Origin: Hevea brasiliensis
Taxonomy: Eukaryota > Streptophyta > Magnoliopsida > Malpighiales > Euphorbiaceae
Assembly (NCBI RefSeq): GCF_030052815.1
Contig: NC_079499.1
Coordinates: 85,413,183 to 85,477,182, forward strand
Direction of reading: 5' to 3'
Length of the DNA: 64,000 bases
The position numbers were made by a program, and so were the translations under genes. Each line of letters starts with the position of its first letter. Positions within the stretch are counted from its first letter, which is position 1. Shown here piece after piece: positions 39,915-52,709 of this stretch. The notes beneath the pieces are model-generated. The model had not been told where the DNA came from, did not search any database, and was given only the letters and a program-made list of their open reading frames with translations.

Positions 39915-41990
39915 TAGACCGTCATCTCTTATTAAGAATTCTGGTTTCTTGCCCTATCGGACTTCTTCTAACAGCTTCTAATACTTCTGATCATTTTGAG
40001 CAGCCATTCTGATCTAATCAATCAACACTGGCTGTACATGCATTGCAACTGCTGTCTGCCCCTCATCATTAATCTCTAAGCTGGCATGCAATACTCTCAA
40101 TTCATGCACCATAGATAAAGGAGAAACCCGTAGACTTGCCATACTCTTGCGACTTAAGGCATCATCCACAACATTAGCTTTCCCTGGCTGATAGTCTATC
40201 AGACAATCATAGTTTTTTATCAACTCTAACCATCTCCTCTGTCTCAAATTCAACTCTTTTTGAGTGCCCAAGTACTTCAAACTCTTATGATCTTTGTAGA
40301 TGTAACACTTTTCCCCATACAAATAGTGTCTCCAGATCTTAAGAGTGAACACAATAGCTGCAAGCTCTAAATCATGTGTTGGATAATTCCTCTCATGCGA
40401 TTTCAGCTGGTGTGATGCATAAGCAATGACATTCCGTTATTGCATCAATACACAGCCTAACCCATTATGAGAAGCATTACTATAAACTGTGTATTCTTTA
40501 CCCGGAGTAGGTAAAGTCAAAACTGGAGCCTCAGTCAAACACCTCTTCAATTCATCAAAACTCTGTTGGCATTTATCCATCCACTGAAATTTCACATCTT
40601 TTCAAAGTAATTTGGTTAATGGAGATGCCAACATGGAAAATCCCTTCACAAAACGATGGTAGTATCCAGCTAAACCCAGAAAATTGTGAATCTCCGTGAT
40701 ATTTCTAAGTGGCCTCCAATTAAGGATAGCTTCTATCTTACTTGGCTCTACTTTGATGCCTTCTACTGATACTACATGCCCCAAGAAAGATATTTCTTTC
40801 AACCAAAATTCACACTTTGACAATTTGGTGTATAGTTGTTTCTCCCTCAAAGTCTGCAGTACAATCCGTGGTTGTCTATCATGCTCTTCTGCACTCCTCG
40901 AGTAGACCAATATATCATCTATGAATACCACAACAAACTGGTCGAGGTATGGTCTGAAGATAGTGTTCATCAGATCCATAAAAGCAGTCAGAGCATTAGT
41001 TAATCCGAATGGCATGACCAAGAACTCATAATGGCCATAGCGGGTTCTAAAGGCAATTTTAGGAATACTCTGCTCTTGTACTTTCAGCTGATAATAACCT
41101 GATCTTAGGTCAATTTTGGAGAACACAATTGCACCCCTCAACTGATCAAACAAGTCATCAATGCGGGGCAATGGATATTTATTTTTTATTGTCACCTTAT
41201 TCAATTGTCGATAGTCAATACATAAGCAGAGAGTGCCATCTTTCTTCTTAATAAACAACACTAGCGCTCCCCAAGGTGACACACAAGGGCGGATAAAGCC
41301 TTTGTCAAGCAGCTCTTGCAACTGCACTTTCAACTCTTTCAATTTTACTGGTGCCATTTTGTATGGTGTTATGGAGATTGGGTCCACAGCAGGCATAACA
41401 TCAATTTGAAACTGCACCTCTCTTTCTAGAGGTAATCCTGGCAATTCATCAGGAAACACATCCAGAAAGTCACATACAGTAGGGATGTCTCTTAGTGTCA
41501 GACTCCCCACTTGGGTGTCTATCACATGTGCCAAGTATGCTTCACACCCCTTTTTGATCATTCTTCTGGCTAGTGCAGCCAAAATGATGTTTGATTGCAG
41601 TAACTGCCTCTCCCCATGTATTACCACATCACCGTATAGAAGGAGACCAAAAGTAACTGTCTTTAGTCTACAGTCAATCATGGCGTGATGCCTGGCTAAC
41701 CAATCCATGCCCAAGATAATATCATAATCTCTGAAGGGCATTTCAATCAAATCTGACAAAAAAATATGTCCTTGGATTACCAAAGGACAGTCTCTATAGA
41801 TTCTGTTGAGCTGAACCTCTTGTCCTAACGGACTAGTTACTAGCACTTTAAAACCCATTTTGACACACGGAAAAGCAAGTGAACTGACTATGCTAGCACT
41901 AACATACGAGTGGGTTGAACACAGATCAAACAGTACAAATACATCTTGATCAGAGATAGAGAATGTACCAGCTACAACATCGAAAGTCTT
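39915..41990 (-). pseudogene. A protease, reverse transcriptase and RNase H
   Basis: The protease reads [11 protein letters not shown] where DPGSTHS is normal, so the D-x-G glycine is lost. Then [18 protein letters not shown] and the linker [20 protein letters not shown]. The RT has [29 protein letters not shown] and [13 protein letters not shown] near 40925. The main open frame stops at 40602. RNase H resumes in another frame ([36 protein letters not shown]) down to 40014 and ends at the insertion site of B (39915). Confidence 0.93.
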
Positions 41991-43255
41991 AACCTATTAT
42001 TACTGTCTCATCGTATAAACCCTAGCTGAAGCACTTCCTTGTGCTGACTGACCAACAGTACCCTGACTACTAGAAGCATTGCCTCTACCTCTGCCTCTTC
42101 CTCTGCCAACCGGTTGTGAACTTCTGGTAGCAAGACTCTGAATAGATTCTTCTGCAATAGTAAGAGCTGGACCAAATCTAGGGCACTAGTGCAGTCTTTA
42201 GCAAGATGTCCCTTGCCTCCACAGTTAAAGCAAGCTCCTGTTGCCCAATAGCATTCTCCCCCATGAATCTTGCCACATGTCTCACAGGGGCGGGCAGGAT
42301 ATGAACCCCTGGAGTCGACTGCTGACCAGATCTAGGGGGGTCTCTGTCCAGAGAATCTACCCCTTCCAAACCTTCCATCTCTACCTCTGCTTGGTCCCCT
42401 AAATTTTTTTTTCTTTTTAGATATATCATTGGGACTTTGCTCTACTGATTTTTCTCCTTTGTCTTTCTCTGATTTCTCAGTCTTTTCTGATTTCTCTTTT
42501 ACTGGTGTCACATCTAATTCAATCCTTTCTAGCTCAAGTGCCTGTGAGATGAGCTTAGAGAAGTTACTGTGTCTGAATCCCACTACTTGTATTCGTAGAT
42601 TGGGCTTCAAACCCATCTCAAATCTCTTGCACCTTTCTTTGCTGGTAGAAAGGAGACTCCCAGCATAGTGGTTTAAGCGGGAGCACTCCCTCTTATATTC
42701 TGCCACTGTTCTGTTGCCTTGTTCCAAACTCAGAAATTCTTGTAGTTTCTGATCAACATATGCATCTGAGACATATTTCTGTTTGAACTCTCTGATGAAG
42801 TCATCCCAAGTCAGTACTGGTGGTTCAGCCAAGTTGTGGGGGATGGTCTTATACCAATCATATGCATCCCCTCGCAATAGCGAGATTGAGTACTCAAATT
42901 TTAGTTCATCTTAACAGTGCAGCTTCTTGAACACTTTATCCATTTTTTCCAGCCATTGCTCTGCCTCTAATAGGTCTACTATACCTTTAAATTCTGTTGC
43001 CCCATATTTTAACAGCTTATCATACTGTCTGATTGGAGCTTGAAATTGCACCACAGTAGTCTGGGGTGGAGTTTGAGCAAGCATACCCCCAGCCATTTAT
43101 TGAAACATTGTAGCCATCTACTGGGCGAATTGTACCGAAAATTGAGGCATTGGTGGGGCTGGTGCTACTGACCCACTGATATTTTGTAGAGCTGGGCCTT
43201 CCCCTTATGCCTCAGCTTCAACAGATTGCTCAATAGAGCGATCCCCTTCTTCCAT
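41991..43255 (-). pseudogene. A gag
   Basis: ATG at 43255 (MEEGDRSIEQS). An early TAA, stops near 43130 and 43100 and one near 42905 interrupt it. The core reads LLEAEQWLEKMDKVFKKLHC, LLRGDAYDWYKTI, KERCKRFEMGLKPNLRIQVV. A Lys/Glu-rich linker (KEKSEKTEKSEKDKGEKS) and an Arg/Gly segment follow. The zinc knuckle (ACFNCGGKGHLAKDC near 42185-42290) needs a frame change. At 41994-42002 three stop codons in a row (TAA TAA TAG) replace a likely Gln run. Confidence 0.9.
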
Positions 43256-43422
43256 TTCAATCTGGAGTTAGGATATCTCCTAAACAATTAATACAAGGAG
43301 ATTTCCCTCTGTTAGTTCATATTTATGATGTAAAGCACTGCATGTAACAAAAAAGGATATTGAGCAGTTGTACTTACCAAAGAAAAGACACAAATTCACA
43401 AGTTAAAACATACATTAAAAAA
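43256..43422 (-). other. 5' leader of A
   Basis: Short non-coding leader between PBS and gag start; no feature seen. Confidence 0.6.
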
Positions 43423-43435
43423 TTGCTTTGATACC
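43423..43435 (-). other. Primer-binding site of A
   Basis: Minus-strand TGGTATCAAAGCA; differs from TGGTATCAGAGC by one G-to-A change. Lies nine bases inside the 5' LTR. Confidence 0.8.
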
Positions 43436-43444
43436 ACTAAAACA

Positions 43445-46400
43445 TGTCACACCTTACTCTCTGTATGGCATAACATGATCCCGTAGAATACCTAATGAAC
43501 TACCGAACTTCAACTACCGATAACTCATTAAGTACCCTACAAGGGATTTTAAAATCATTTTCTTACTTTTTAGAAGTGGTGAGCATTTTCTTATAGGTAT
43601 TAAAACATTTAATTAGAATTTGTAAACTAGTTAAAATTTTTGTCCCTTTTTATTTTTCCCCAAATTTTAGAAAAATTTCGGCAGAGTGCCATCTGTATTT
43701 TGATAAAACAGTTCTTCAAATACCTGTAAAAAGCACTTCCAATGATTTATCTCATCAACTTCATCAAATCAATCTCCATCACAACTAATTTCAACATCAT
43801 TTGTCAAATTCCAAAAATTCAAATCAGTAATTTCCAATTCAAATAACATCCAAAGTAATACTAATTAATTTCATTCAAATTAAAACAAAATACTTTCATT
43901 CATACTTCATTAAAATTAAAACAAATTACATTCATCCAAAATTTACATTAGAAAAATCCAAACTAATTTTATTACAAACTTTATACAACTGCTCATGACT
44001 AGTTCTACATGTACATACATTTACATACATCAAAATCATTATTACAATCAGGGTATAAAATATACCCAATAGAACTTCAGGGAAGGTGGCTCCACAATTT
44101 TTAGCAACTCACTCTGCTGCTCCTCTAGTCTCAATATCTACGGCAGCAATAACAGCCATCACTGAGTACTATGACTCAGTGGTGCACAACATACTAAAAT
44201 AACATTTATATAGAATTTAAATCATATTTATTCAAAACCTGAACTGAATATGAGAAATAAATACAAAACATGATTTATAAGCTTTTAATCCAAACAATTT
44301 CATTTCGAAAGTCTCAAAACAAATTTCATCAAAACACACAGTTATATCATGCCATTCGAAACAATAATCATCTCAATAGCCAGAGACTTATGAGAAGTCA
44401 CATCACAAGGCTAGCTAGCTTAAATATATGGATATCCATTCAATTTCTTCTTCTACTAGCACACATCTCAACACTTCAGCCAGAGAAGGAATCAAAATTC
44501 GAAACTGATTTCTCTCACTTTTCGTGCTAGTGAGGTATTCAAATATATGGTCATGACACTGTGGTTTCAAAACTATCTCAATAATTTACTAAACATTTAT
44601 TGTCATTTCAAACACAAACAATAAATCTTTCAACAATTTAAATCAAAAGCATAATAAACATTTCAATCCAATTGTGTTACAATTTAATATCTCAATTCAT
44701 TCAAAAATAATTTGCAGAAGAAAATTTACAAAAATTCTATGTTGTGCACAAACCTTATACGAGTCGCCTCTTGGCCTTGACTCGACACCTCAGGTTCTTT
44801 CCCAATATTCCTTTCCACTGAAACACACAGTTTTACAGTGTTTCAGTATCACAATTTATCATAACTCCAAAAATAAATTCAAATATACTTATACCTAGCT
44901 TTAATATGCTAAACTTGACGTTCTTTAAAATTTGTATTTTGGGGTTACTATTCACGATACTAATCAAGTCAATTTATTGATTTTCTAATGCTTAATAGGT
45001 ATGGGAATTCCAATTTCACTCACATACCACATTTTGGTTACCCAATTTGTTGGTTTTGGTTGTTTTCTCAAATTTTAAGTCTTTTAGGCAAAATTGCAAA
45101 TTTTCAATTTTGGTATCCTATTTTGCACTGTTCCATTGATCATGCTGCTATTAGAATTTGGCTAAGTTTTCTTCATAGAAATTGTTCCTTATTGTCTTAA
45201 ATTTATTTCCCTCTTTGAATCACTCTATTTGGAGTTTTGTAGCTCAAGTTATAGCCATTTGAACATGGCTGGCCGGATTGGCCTAACCCAGATTTTCTGG
45301 GCACCAACTTGGTTCTGGCAGTTTTAGGTCACTAATTTTGGGTGGATAAATGACTTATTTAAGGACATATTTTGGACTTATGTTCCTCATGAAAGTTGTA
45401 GGGCTATGTACCAACTTTCTACTGGTAAAATTTCAGGTCATTTGGACCTGTCTAGCCCAAGTTATGGCCAAATGAACAAACACTATTCATTTAGTCATTT
45501 TAATACAGGTCATATTGCCTAATCCGGATTTGGCCAATTTGTTCACTATGCTATGGTCACTTTCTGGGCATGATTCCTAAATGAAAAATGTGCCATTTTG
45601 TGTCTAGTTTCATTCCAAATTGGCCTCAACCAATTGGGTTTGTAAATTTTTAGTTTTGGTCCCTGAAAGGGACCTTGGTCATGCCTCCTACAGAATGTCC
45701 ATAACCAATCCAAATTTTCATTTGGTTCTAACACTTCCAACACACCACAATTGGTCATACAAGACCATTTTTCAGCTCAAACAAGGTCAAACACACAATT
45801 TCACCAATTCTTAAAATTTTATCTCCTAAACTCTAGGTCCAAAACCCTAACTTCCATAAATTGTTACATTTTACTAATTCAAAGCATATAAACATAATTT
45901 CTCAACTCATTCAAACATTCTAACATGTTTAATTCCATTAAAACTCTATGAACCTCAATACTCCCATATTGGCCGAATTCTCTAGGGGTTACTTATAAGT
46001 ATGATTTTTTTTTCATATTTTCATAATTTCTAAGTTTATTCAACTATAAACACAATAATTAAACTAGAAATTTCATGTTTAGCTTACTAACCTTTCTTTG
46101 AATTTCAAATCCTTCAATTCTCTATCTTTTTCCCTTTCTTTTCTCTTTCAATCTTCTTATCTATTGGTAATAGCAAGTTTTCTTTAGAAATTTGGGGGAT
46201 TTTATGTCTAATTTGGGGAGTTTGAAAAGGTTGAAATCAAGCTCTAATGGAGGTTTAAAGAGGGAGAAGGTGAGGAGAGAGATGAGCCGGCTTTGGGTGA
46301 GGAAGAAGAATAATTTTCTTTTTTCATTTTTTTGGTTTTATCCTCATTTTTGACTTGGTCAAAATAAATTCATTAATTTAATAATTATTTATGAGGTCAT

Positions 46401-46991
46401 CCATGATGTCATGGAAGGTGATGTCATAAACTTTTTTTTTTTTTTTTTTACTTTTGAATTTATTTTTTCATTAGTTCTTTAATTTAATTCTTGATCCCAA
46501 AATTTTCTTTTCTCCAATTTTATTTGACAGTTAGGTCAGGAGTCAGCTCCAGGGGTCAATTGACCAAATTGCCCCTCACCAGTTCGATCCAGTTTGCAAA
46601 TAATTCAATATTTCTTTCGGATCCCTGACCTAAATATTTGACCGGTTTAACAATTCTTTTTTGTGATTTTCTCTTTTCCACTGTGTTCACAATAGTCCTA
46701 AGGACCGCGACGTCACATTTTACGGTTCGAATTTTGAGTTTAAATCGACCTCTCAATCCTTCCCGAGAAGGTCACCCATCGCTTTGACTCTCGGCTCATT
46801 TAACTTATTATGTTATGTTTTTCTTATTTATACTTAACTAATTGATAATTACTAATTGATAATTACTAATTATTTGTGTTCAGGGCTTATCTAGTTGTCT
46901 TAGATGTGGTTCTAATCCCATTAATTATCCAGACCGACACCGGTCACTGGAATAGTGAAATATACCAGGCTATACAAATAGGGGTGTTACA
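43445..46991 (-). repeat. 5' LTR of A
   Basis: 3547 bp, paired with 23982-27499; TG...CA ends and closely matching sequence. Confidence 0.96.
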
Positions 46992-47107
46992 CTCACCATT
47001 TAATAAGTAGGAATTATCTCTTTAACTTCCCAAGAATAGCCCGAAGAGATGGTGGAGGGAGTGGTAGTGTGCTCTGGTTTTTCGGAGAGATAATGGGATA
47101 AAAGTGG
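46992..47107 (-). mobile_element. Fragment of E between A and solo LTR D
   Basis: 116 bp stranded between two insertions; by position it is the region 5' of the Athila ORF-1-like gene. It begins with the CTCAC duplication of A and ends with AGTGG, the duplication of D. No coding signal. Confidence 0.75.
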
Positions 47108-49215
47108 GGTTAGTAGTATGCCCTAGAGCATATCATTTAGTATGTATCTTGTACATGTTTTATTAATAAAAGGCATTTTCACTTTTCCATTTACATAATA
47201 TATTTATGTGTAATAGAAAAGGTCCATTGATATTTTATTAGAAATTCTATTCTTAAGTTGTTAAGAATATGAGTGACAATATTTCTAGCATAAAGTATCA
47301 TAAATTGTTTCACAATCGAGGATACTTCACAATAAGGACATGACTTATCCAGAAAGATTGTAATTATGTTTATTCCCAAGTTATTTATATGAGATGTAAG
47401 TAAGATGGAATGGTGAGTCTCATGCCATATAACAAATATGATAGGCACTTATATATGATAAGTAGGTCGAACCAGTGACATTTATGACAAGCACATAGAG
47501 TTTACTCTTGTCAATGTATTGTCATAAATCATATCAGTGCATATAATCTTTAGACCTGAGATAGCACAGTTATCTTGTATATAGGTGGTTTGAGTTTGAT
47601 ACTGCTTTCATACTTGTACTGTGTATGGGTATATGGGTATGTGTTGGCTCCTACTAGTTATATATGGAGGTAGGTGTTGATCAAGATGGAATCTGTTCCT
47701 CTAAATAAATAGGGATAAAATCCTATGTTCATTTAATTATTCTTGATGTTTCAAGTTCCTAGCCAGGACAGATAGATTTAATCAGAAAAGAGTTTCTGAT
47801 GAGAAAATCTTTTTAATCAAGAACTGGAATTAAAAAGAACATAATATTCATAGCAAATGGGGTTTGACATAAACCATGATTCCAGCTCGAATTGAGATTT
47901 TGTAACAGAGAGATTCTAGTGCATGGTAACATATGATTATAGGTTCATTTAAGGTAAACCTTATTACTAATTGGGTGGCCATGGCATGCTATGCTAGGTG
48001 TTAACCATGGTCTATGAGGTGCATAAAATGATTTAAAGAAGTCATTTATGGTAAGAAAGAGTTCTGATGATATTAAGAGTTGATATCATATCTTATTACC
48101 AATTAGTGATGAGCCTACTAAGTCACAAACATACACAAGTAATCACCAAATTAAATATGATTTAATTAATTAATTAAAGAGTTTAATTGATTAATTAAAT
48201 AGGTTTGGTTTGCAATTAGACTGAAAGTCCCTAGCATGGCTTGAAACCAAACTACGTTATTGGATATATAGTATAAGTTAAATTTATATTTAAAGTGTTT
48301 AAATATGAATTTAAATAATGAGAAATTAATTAATAGAGATTAATTAATTAATTTATATTTGATATAAATTGATTAGAAGAAGAGAAATAATTATTTTGGG
48401 TTGAGAATTCAAAATTAAGACACAGGGGTATTTTGGTCATTTCACATGGTGATATGTGACACCGTGAGATGGTGACACATGGCACTACACATAAGCTTGC
48501 CATATGTCTTTTAATCATGTAAGATGATCAAAGTCAAGATTAAATATAGGTTTGACACTTGGCACAATGTGATTAGGTCAATTAAACCTAGAGCTAATCA
48601 AAAGGTGACATGTGGCAAGGGTTTTAAGTGGTGACCTAGCTATATAAGTGTTATTATGAAAAGAAAACATAATAAGCTACCATTCATCTCTTTGTGTTGC
48701 CACCCTTGGCTGCTTTCCCTTCTCTTCTTCTTCATCTCTCATCAATTCTAAGAGATTAGCAAACAATCTCTTGAATTAAAAATACTAGATATTGTTTCTG
48801 GTATCCTGTTTACATCTGTAATCTCTCAAAAGGCAAAAATTGATTTTCTAATTCATAGAAAAAGCTTTAGAAAATGTTCAAGGGCTGCCATAGGTGATCT
48901 TAGTGTGGACAAGCTAGAGGGACAACATCTAGTGTCCTAAAGATGCATCCCAAAGGTGTCAAACATACTGCAGTGCATCAAAAGGTTAGTGCACTTGTTC
49001 TTGATCTAATCTAGGGTTCTAATGAATTAATCTATTAATTTTAAAATCTTAAATGGCAAATATAGATCCAAAATATATTAAAAGAGTTTTAATATACTGT
49101 TTATCATTGAAATCAAATAGATAAAAATAAATCTTGCATGACGCATGTGACCATAGATGAAAAATTTTGAATTTCAATGATCTAAACTTGTGTTTTTCAT
49201 GCTTCCGCTCCTTCA
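47108..49215 (+). mobile_element. Solo LTR D, Copia family C
   Basis: A reverse-complement match to the LTRs of C: GTTAGTAGTATGCCCTAG at the left and GCTTCCGCTCCTTCA at the right. The first base of the expected TGTTAG is G. Flanks AGTGG (47103-47107) and CGTGG (49216-49220) form a target duplication with one change. No interior or second LTR is present, so it is a product of LTR-LTR recombination. Orientation is opposite to C. Confidence 0.92.
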
Positions 49216-50304
49216 CGTGGCAGAAGTTTAGGACTTTTCAAATTTAGGGCAAACATGGGTGGCTTGGGGTAATGCTTGGGGTTAAGCATGAATTGCATAG
49301 GGTACAGCTTAGGGTAAGCACATAGCAATTGCTAAACTAAAGAGTTTGGAAATGCTTAGGGTTAAGCACGAATTTTCTGAGGGTTAAGCAGGTTTTGCAT
49401 AGGGTACAGCTTAAGGTAAGCAACATCATCAGCAAATTTCGGCAGGTTTTAGGAAAAATTGTGATTTCACTTACCAAAAATAGTCCAAATGCTATGGAAT
49501 GCTATCATGACCCTCAGCAATTATCAAATACATATAAACACCACAAAAGTGAAGAATTAAAGCTCATCATCTCTCATAAACTTATCAAGCATAATACAAG
49601 CACGTGGGAATTAACTCAAATTATGCACAAATTGTGATTACCCTTTGCAAACTTAATGAAATGGTCTTATTCCTAAGCTTATACCCAAAACACAGTTTCA
49701 GCAGCATTTGAGATAAATTCCAAGCATTTGAAAATTGCAAAAAAGACATAGAAATTGACTTCTTAAGCAACATGAACAGTAGCATAAACAGTAACATAAA
49801 TAATAATTTAAACAAAATTATGCAAATTCTAACAAACTATAAAAACTATATACATGCTAAAAGGTAAAACTCAACAAACACTATTTTTGCACTTTAATAA
49901 AGCTTACATCAGTCCTAAATATCAAAATTGATCCTCATTCAAGTTGCATTTCACAAAATTTACACAAGACACAAAATCAGACATGTGCTATCAAGTAGAT
50001 TTCAATATCAGTAATTTAGCATAAGTTTAGAAGTGTTACTGTTCACAGAGACTAGATAAATTGCAAGAATTTGCTTTATACTTGCTCCCTTTCAATTCTT
50101 CCTTTCTTTGCTACAAGTTTCAGTTTGCCCAATCTTCATGAATGACCTACAAAAGATAAACAAATGTCACCCTTAAGTTTAATGAGGGTAAAAACTAAAA
50201 TTAAATGAAATGGAAAATTAATAAACTATAAAAGGTTACGCTTGGGTTGCCTCCCAAGAAGCGCTTGTTTAAGGTCTTAAGCTTGACCTTCCACTCCAAA
50301 TCAC
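49216..50304 (-). other. Spacer of E between pol and ORF-1
   Basis: About 1.1 kb without a gene. At 49260-49430 it has repeated GGTTAAGCA and AGGGTAAGCA words matching those in the LTR and 3' region of E. The rest is AT-rich. Confidence 0.65.
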
Positions 50305-51690
50305 CTAAACATCCCTAGTTGGGGAACTAAGCCATGAAAACTCTGCAACTTTTTGTGTGGGTTCTCTAATAATGTAATGCTTTAATATTTTCCTATAAAC
50401 TTTGAAAGTACCTGAGGTTTCATTCCCTATCTCCACAGCTCCATATGGATATACCTTTGTAACAGTGTAAGGCCCTAACCATCTTAACTTTAATTTTCCA
50501 GGAAATAACCTTAATTTGGAATTATATAAGAGAACTACATCTCCTTCTTGAAATTCTTTCCTCCTAATGTACTTATCATGCCATCTCTTAGTTCTATCCT
50601 TGTAAAGCTTGGCATTTTCATAAGCATCCAATCTAAGTTCCTCAAGTTCATTTAATTGCAACATTCTCTTTTCTCCTGAAGTCTTTAAGTCAAAATTCAG
50701 TGTTCTTATAGCCCAATATGCTCTATGCTCCAATTCTAAAGGTAAATGATAAGCTTTCCCATAAACTAATCTAAAAGGGGTGGTGCCAATGGGAGTTTTA
50801 AAAGCTGTCCTATAAGCCTAGAAAGCATCATCTAACTTTAATGACCAATCTTTCCTTAAACTGTTCATTGTTTTCTCAAGAATCCTTTTTAGCTCTCTAT
50901 TTGAAATCTCCACTTGACCACTAATTTGTGGATGGTCAGGTATTGCAACCTTATGCTTAACTCCATATTTTTGTAATAGTCTCTCAAATTGATGGTTGCA
51001 AAAGTGAGAACCTCCATCACTTATAATGGCACATGAAGCTCTAAATCTTGTAAAAATGAATTTCTTAAGAAATTTAACCACAACTCTAACATCATTAGTT
51101 GGAGATGGTATAGCTTCAACCCATTTGCTCACATAATCTACTCCAACCAAGATGTACTTGTGTCCAAAGGATGATGGAAAGGGTCCCATAAAGTCAATTC
51201 CCCAAACATCAAATAGTTCCACTTCTAATATATTTTAGAGGGGCATTTCATCTCTTTTTGAGATATTTCTCATCCTTTAACACCTATCACATGCATTTAC
51301 AAACTTTCTTACATTTCTAAACATATGTGGCCAAAAGAACGCTGCTTGAAGAACTTTTTTTGTAGTCTTTATAACACTCATATGATCGCCATAAGGTGAA
51401 GAATGGCAGTCTCTAATGACATCCCCTATCTCCTTATCAGCTAAACATCCCCTAATCAGCCCATCTCCACATCTTTTAAATAAAAATGGCTCTTCCCAAT
51501 CCTAATCCTTCACATCAAAAAGAAATTTCTTCTTTTGCTGCCATGTTAGATCAGGTGGAAGGATTCCACACACCAAATAGTTCACAAAATCTGCATACCA
51601 AGGGATCTTTGCACTAATAGTTGCCAATAGCTGCTCATTAGGAAAATAATCATCTATTGGAGGCTCTCTCCCTAATTTATCTCCTTGTTC
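50305..51690 (-). pseudogene. E integrase (Athila type)
   Basis: Zinc-binding part near 51240-51420 (SSPYGDHMSVIKTTKKVLQA, then CDRC). The core reads [20 protein letters not shown] (first Asp), [12 protein letters not shown] (second Asp) and [19 protein letters not shown] (Glu), all intact. The C-terminal part has [20 protein letters not shown] and [20 protein letters not shown], ending at 50305. Stops: one in the zinc region near 51280, one near 51236, and TAG at 50818-50820 where Trp (DAFWAYRT) is expected. No chromodomain, as usual for Athila. Confidence 0.92.
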
Positions 51691-52142
51691 TTACCTTAAT
51701 CTGGATAAATGATCTGTTAGTATATTTTCTACTCCTTTCTTGTCCTTAATTTCCATATCAAACTCTTGAAGAAGTAATACCCACCTTATCAACCTAGGTT
51801 TGACCTCTTTTTTCTGAAGGAGATACTTGATAGCTACATGACCTGTATATATTATTACCTTAGACCCCACAAGATAGGACCTGAATTTATCTACTACAAA
51901 TACCACTGCTAAAAAATTCTTTCTCTATAGTAGAGTAATTTATTTGAGCATCATCTAAGGTCCTACTTGCATAATAGATTGCATACACCTTCTTATCTTT
52001 CCTTTATCCTAAAACAGCCCCAATGGCATAGTTACTAGCATTACACATCAACTCAAAAGGCAACAACAACCAGGTGGCTACATAATAAGAGCAGATATCA
52101 AAGCTTCCTTTATCCTGCAAAAAGCATTCATACAATCAATAT
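51691..52142 (-). pseudogene. E RNase H and end of RT
   Basis: Reads IKEALISAPIM..., then the RNase H pattern with [40 protein letters not shown] and [11 protein letters not shown]. The usual YTDH is YTGH, so an active-site Asp is lost. The gene is cut at 52142 by element G; the RT active site would lie beyond G. Confidence 0.85.
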
Positions 52143-52709
52143 TGTCGACACCATATTTTGGCCGATCCCTGAAATCAATAAACTTTGAAACCGATCCCTA
52201 ACATTGAGTCTCCCTTTGCCAAATAACCACATTTCTGATCTCTCCTCGAAAGGAATCTAATCAATACTAAGTTCCCATATCATTTAAAGCCTCACCGATC
52301 TCTCAAACCAATTGTCAAGTCCCCTGATCAGTCAATTATATTTCTGATCTTTCTTGTCAAACGAGATTGAACCAACGTTAGGCCTTCGTGCCACCAGTCT
52401 TATTGCCGATCCCTCTTTTAGAAGTTTGGGCATAATAAAGTTAAGGTTTCGATCCAGTTTAATGATGATCTCGATCTTAAGTGTTCAAGTCAAATTTCCA
52501 ATTTTAATCAAGTATCATTTAGCATTGGTTCCTAGCCGATCTCATGCTTATTGTGTTTTCCGACCTCTTACACTTGGATTAATAATCACTTTTAGTTGTT
52601 GTTTTAATATGCTCAGACAATCAGGTGCTTATGCAATTTAGAGACTTTCCGATCACATCCAATCATTGAACAAAAGGGGAACTTTCATTTCATTTCAAGT
52701 TTATACAAG

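Larger units (their letters stand above)
23982..46991 (-). mobile_element. Tekay-type chromovirus A, complete, carries B
   Basis: Two 3.5 kb LTRs, PBS, PPT, gag, protease, RT, RNase H, integrase and chromodomain on the minus strand. The 5 bp target duplication CTCAC is perfect (23977-23981 and 46992-46996). The interior is split by element B between RNase H and the integrase zinc finger. Without B the element is about 12 kb. Same family as the partial LTR at 1-3020. Confidence 0.95.
8302..52142 (-). mobile_element. Athila-type Gypsy element E, host of the nest
   Basis: Minus-strand element. Its pieces in the window are 8302-12896, 22735-23981, 46992-47107 and 49216-52142. Reading 5' to 3' on the minus strand they give RNase H, integrase, spacer, a post-pol ORF (Athila ORF-1 family) and a 3' LTR, the order of Athila elements. 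The 5' part (5' LTR, gag, protease, most of RT) is outside the window beyond element G. Four later insertions (C, A, D, G) interrupt it. Bases before the LTR are ATAAA, the candidate target duplication, untestable here. Confidence 0.85.

Noticed and set aside
49250..49430. Telomere-like TTAGGGTAAGCA words
   Set aside because: No run of the plant telomere repeat TTTAGGG; they belong to the E motif.
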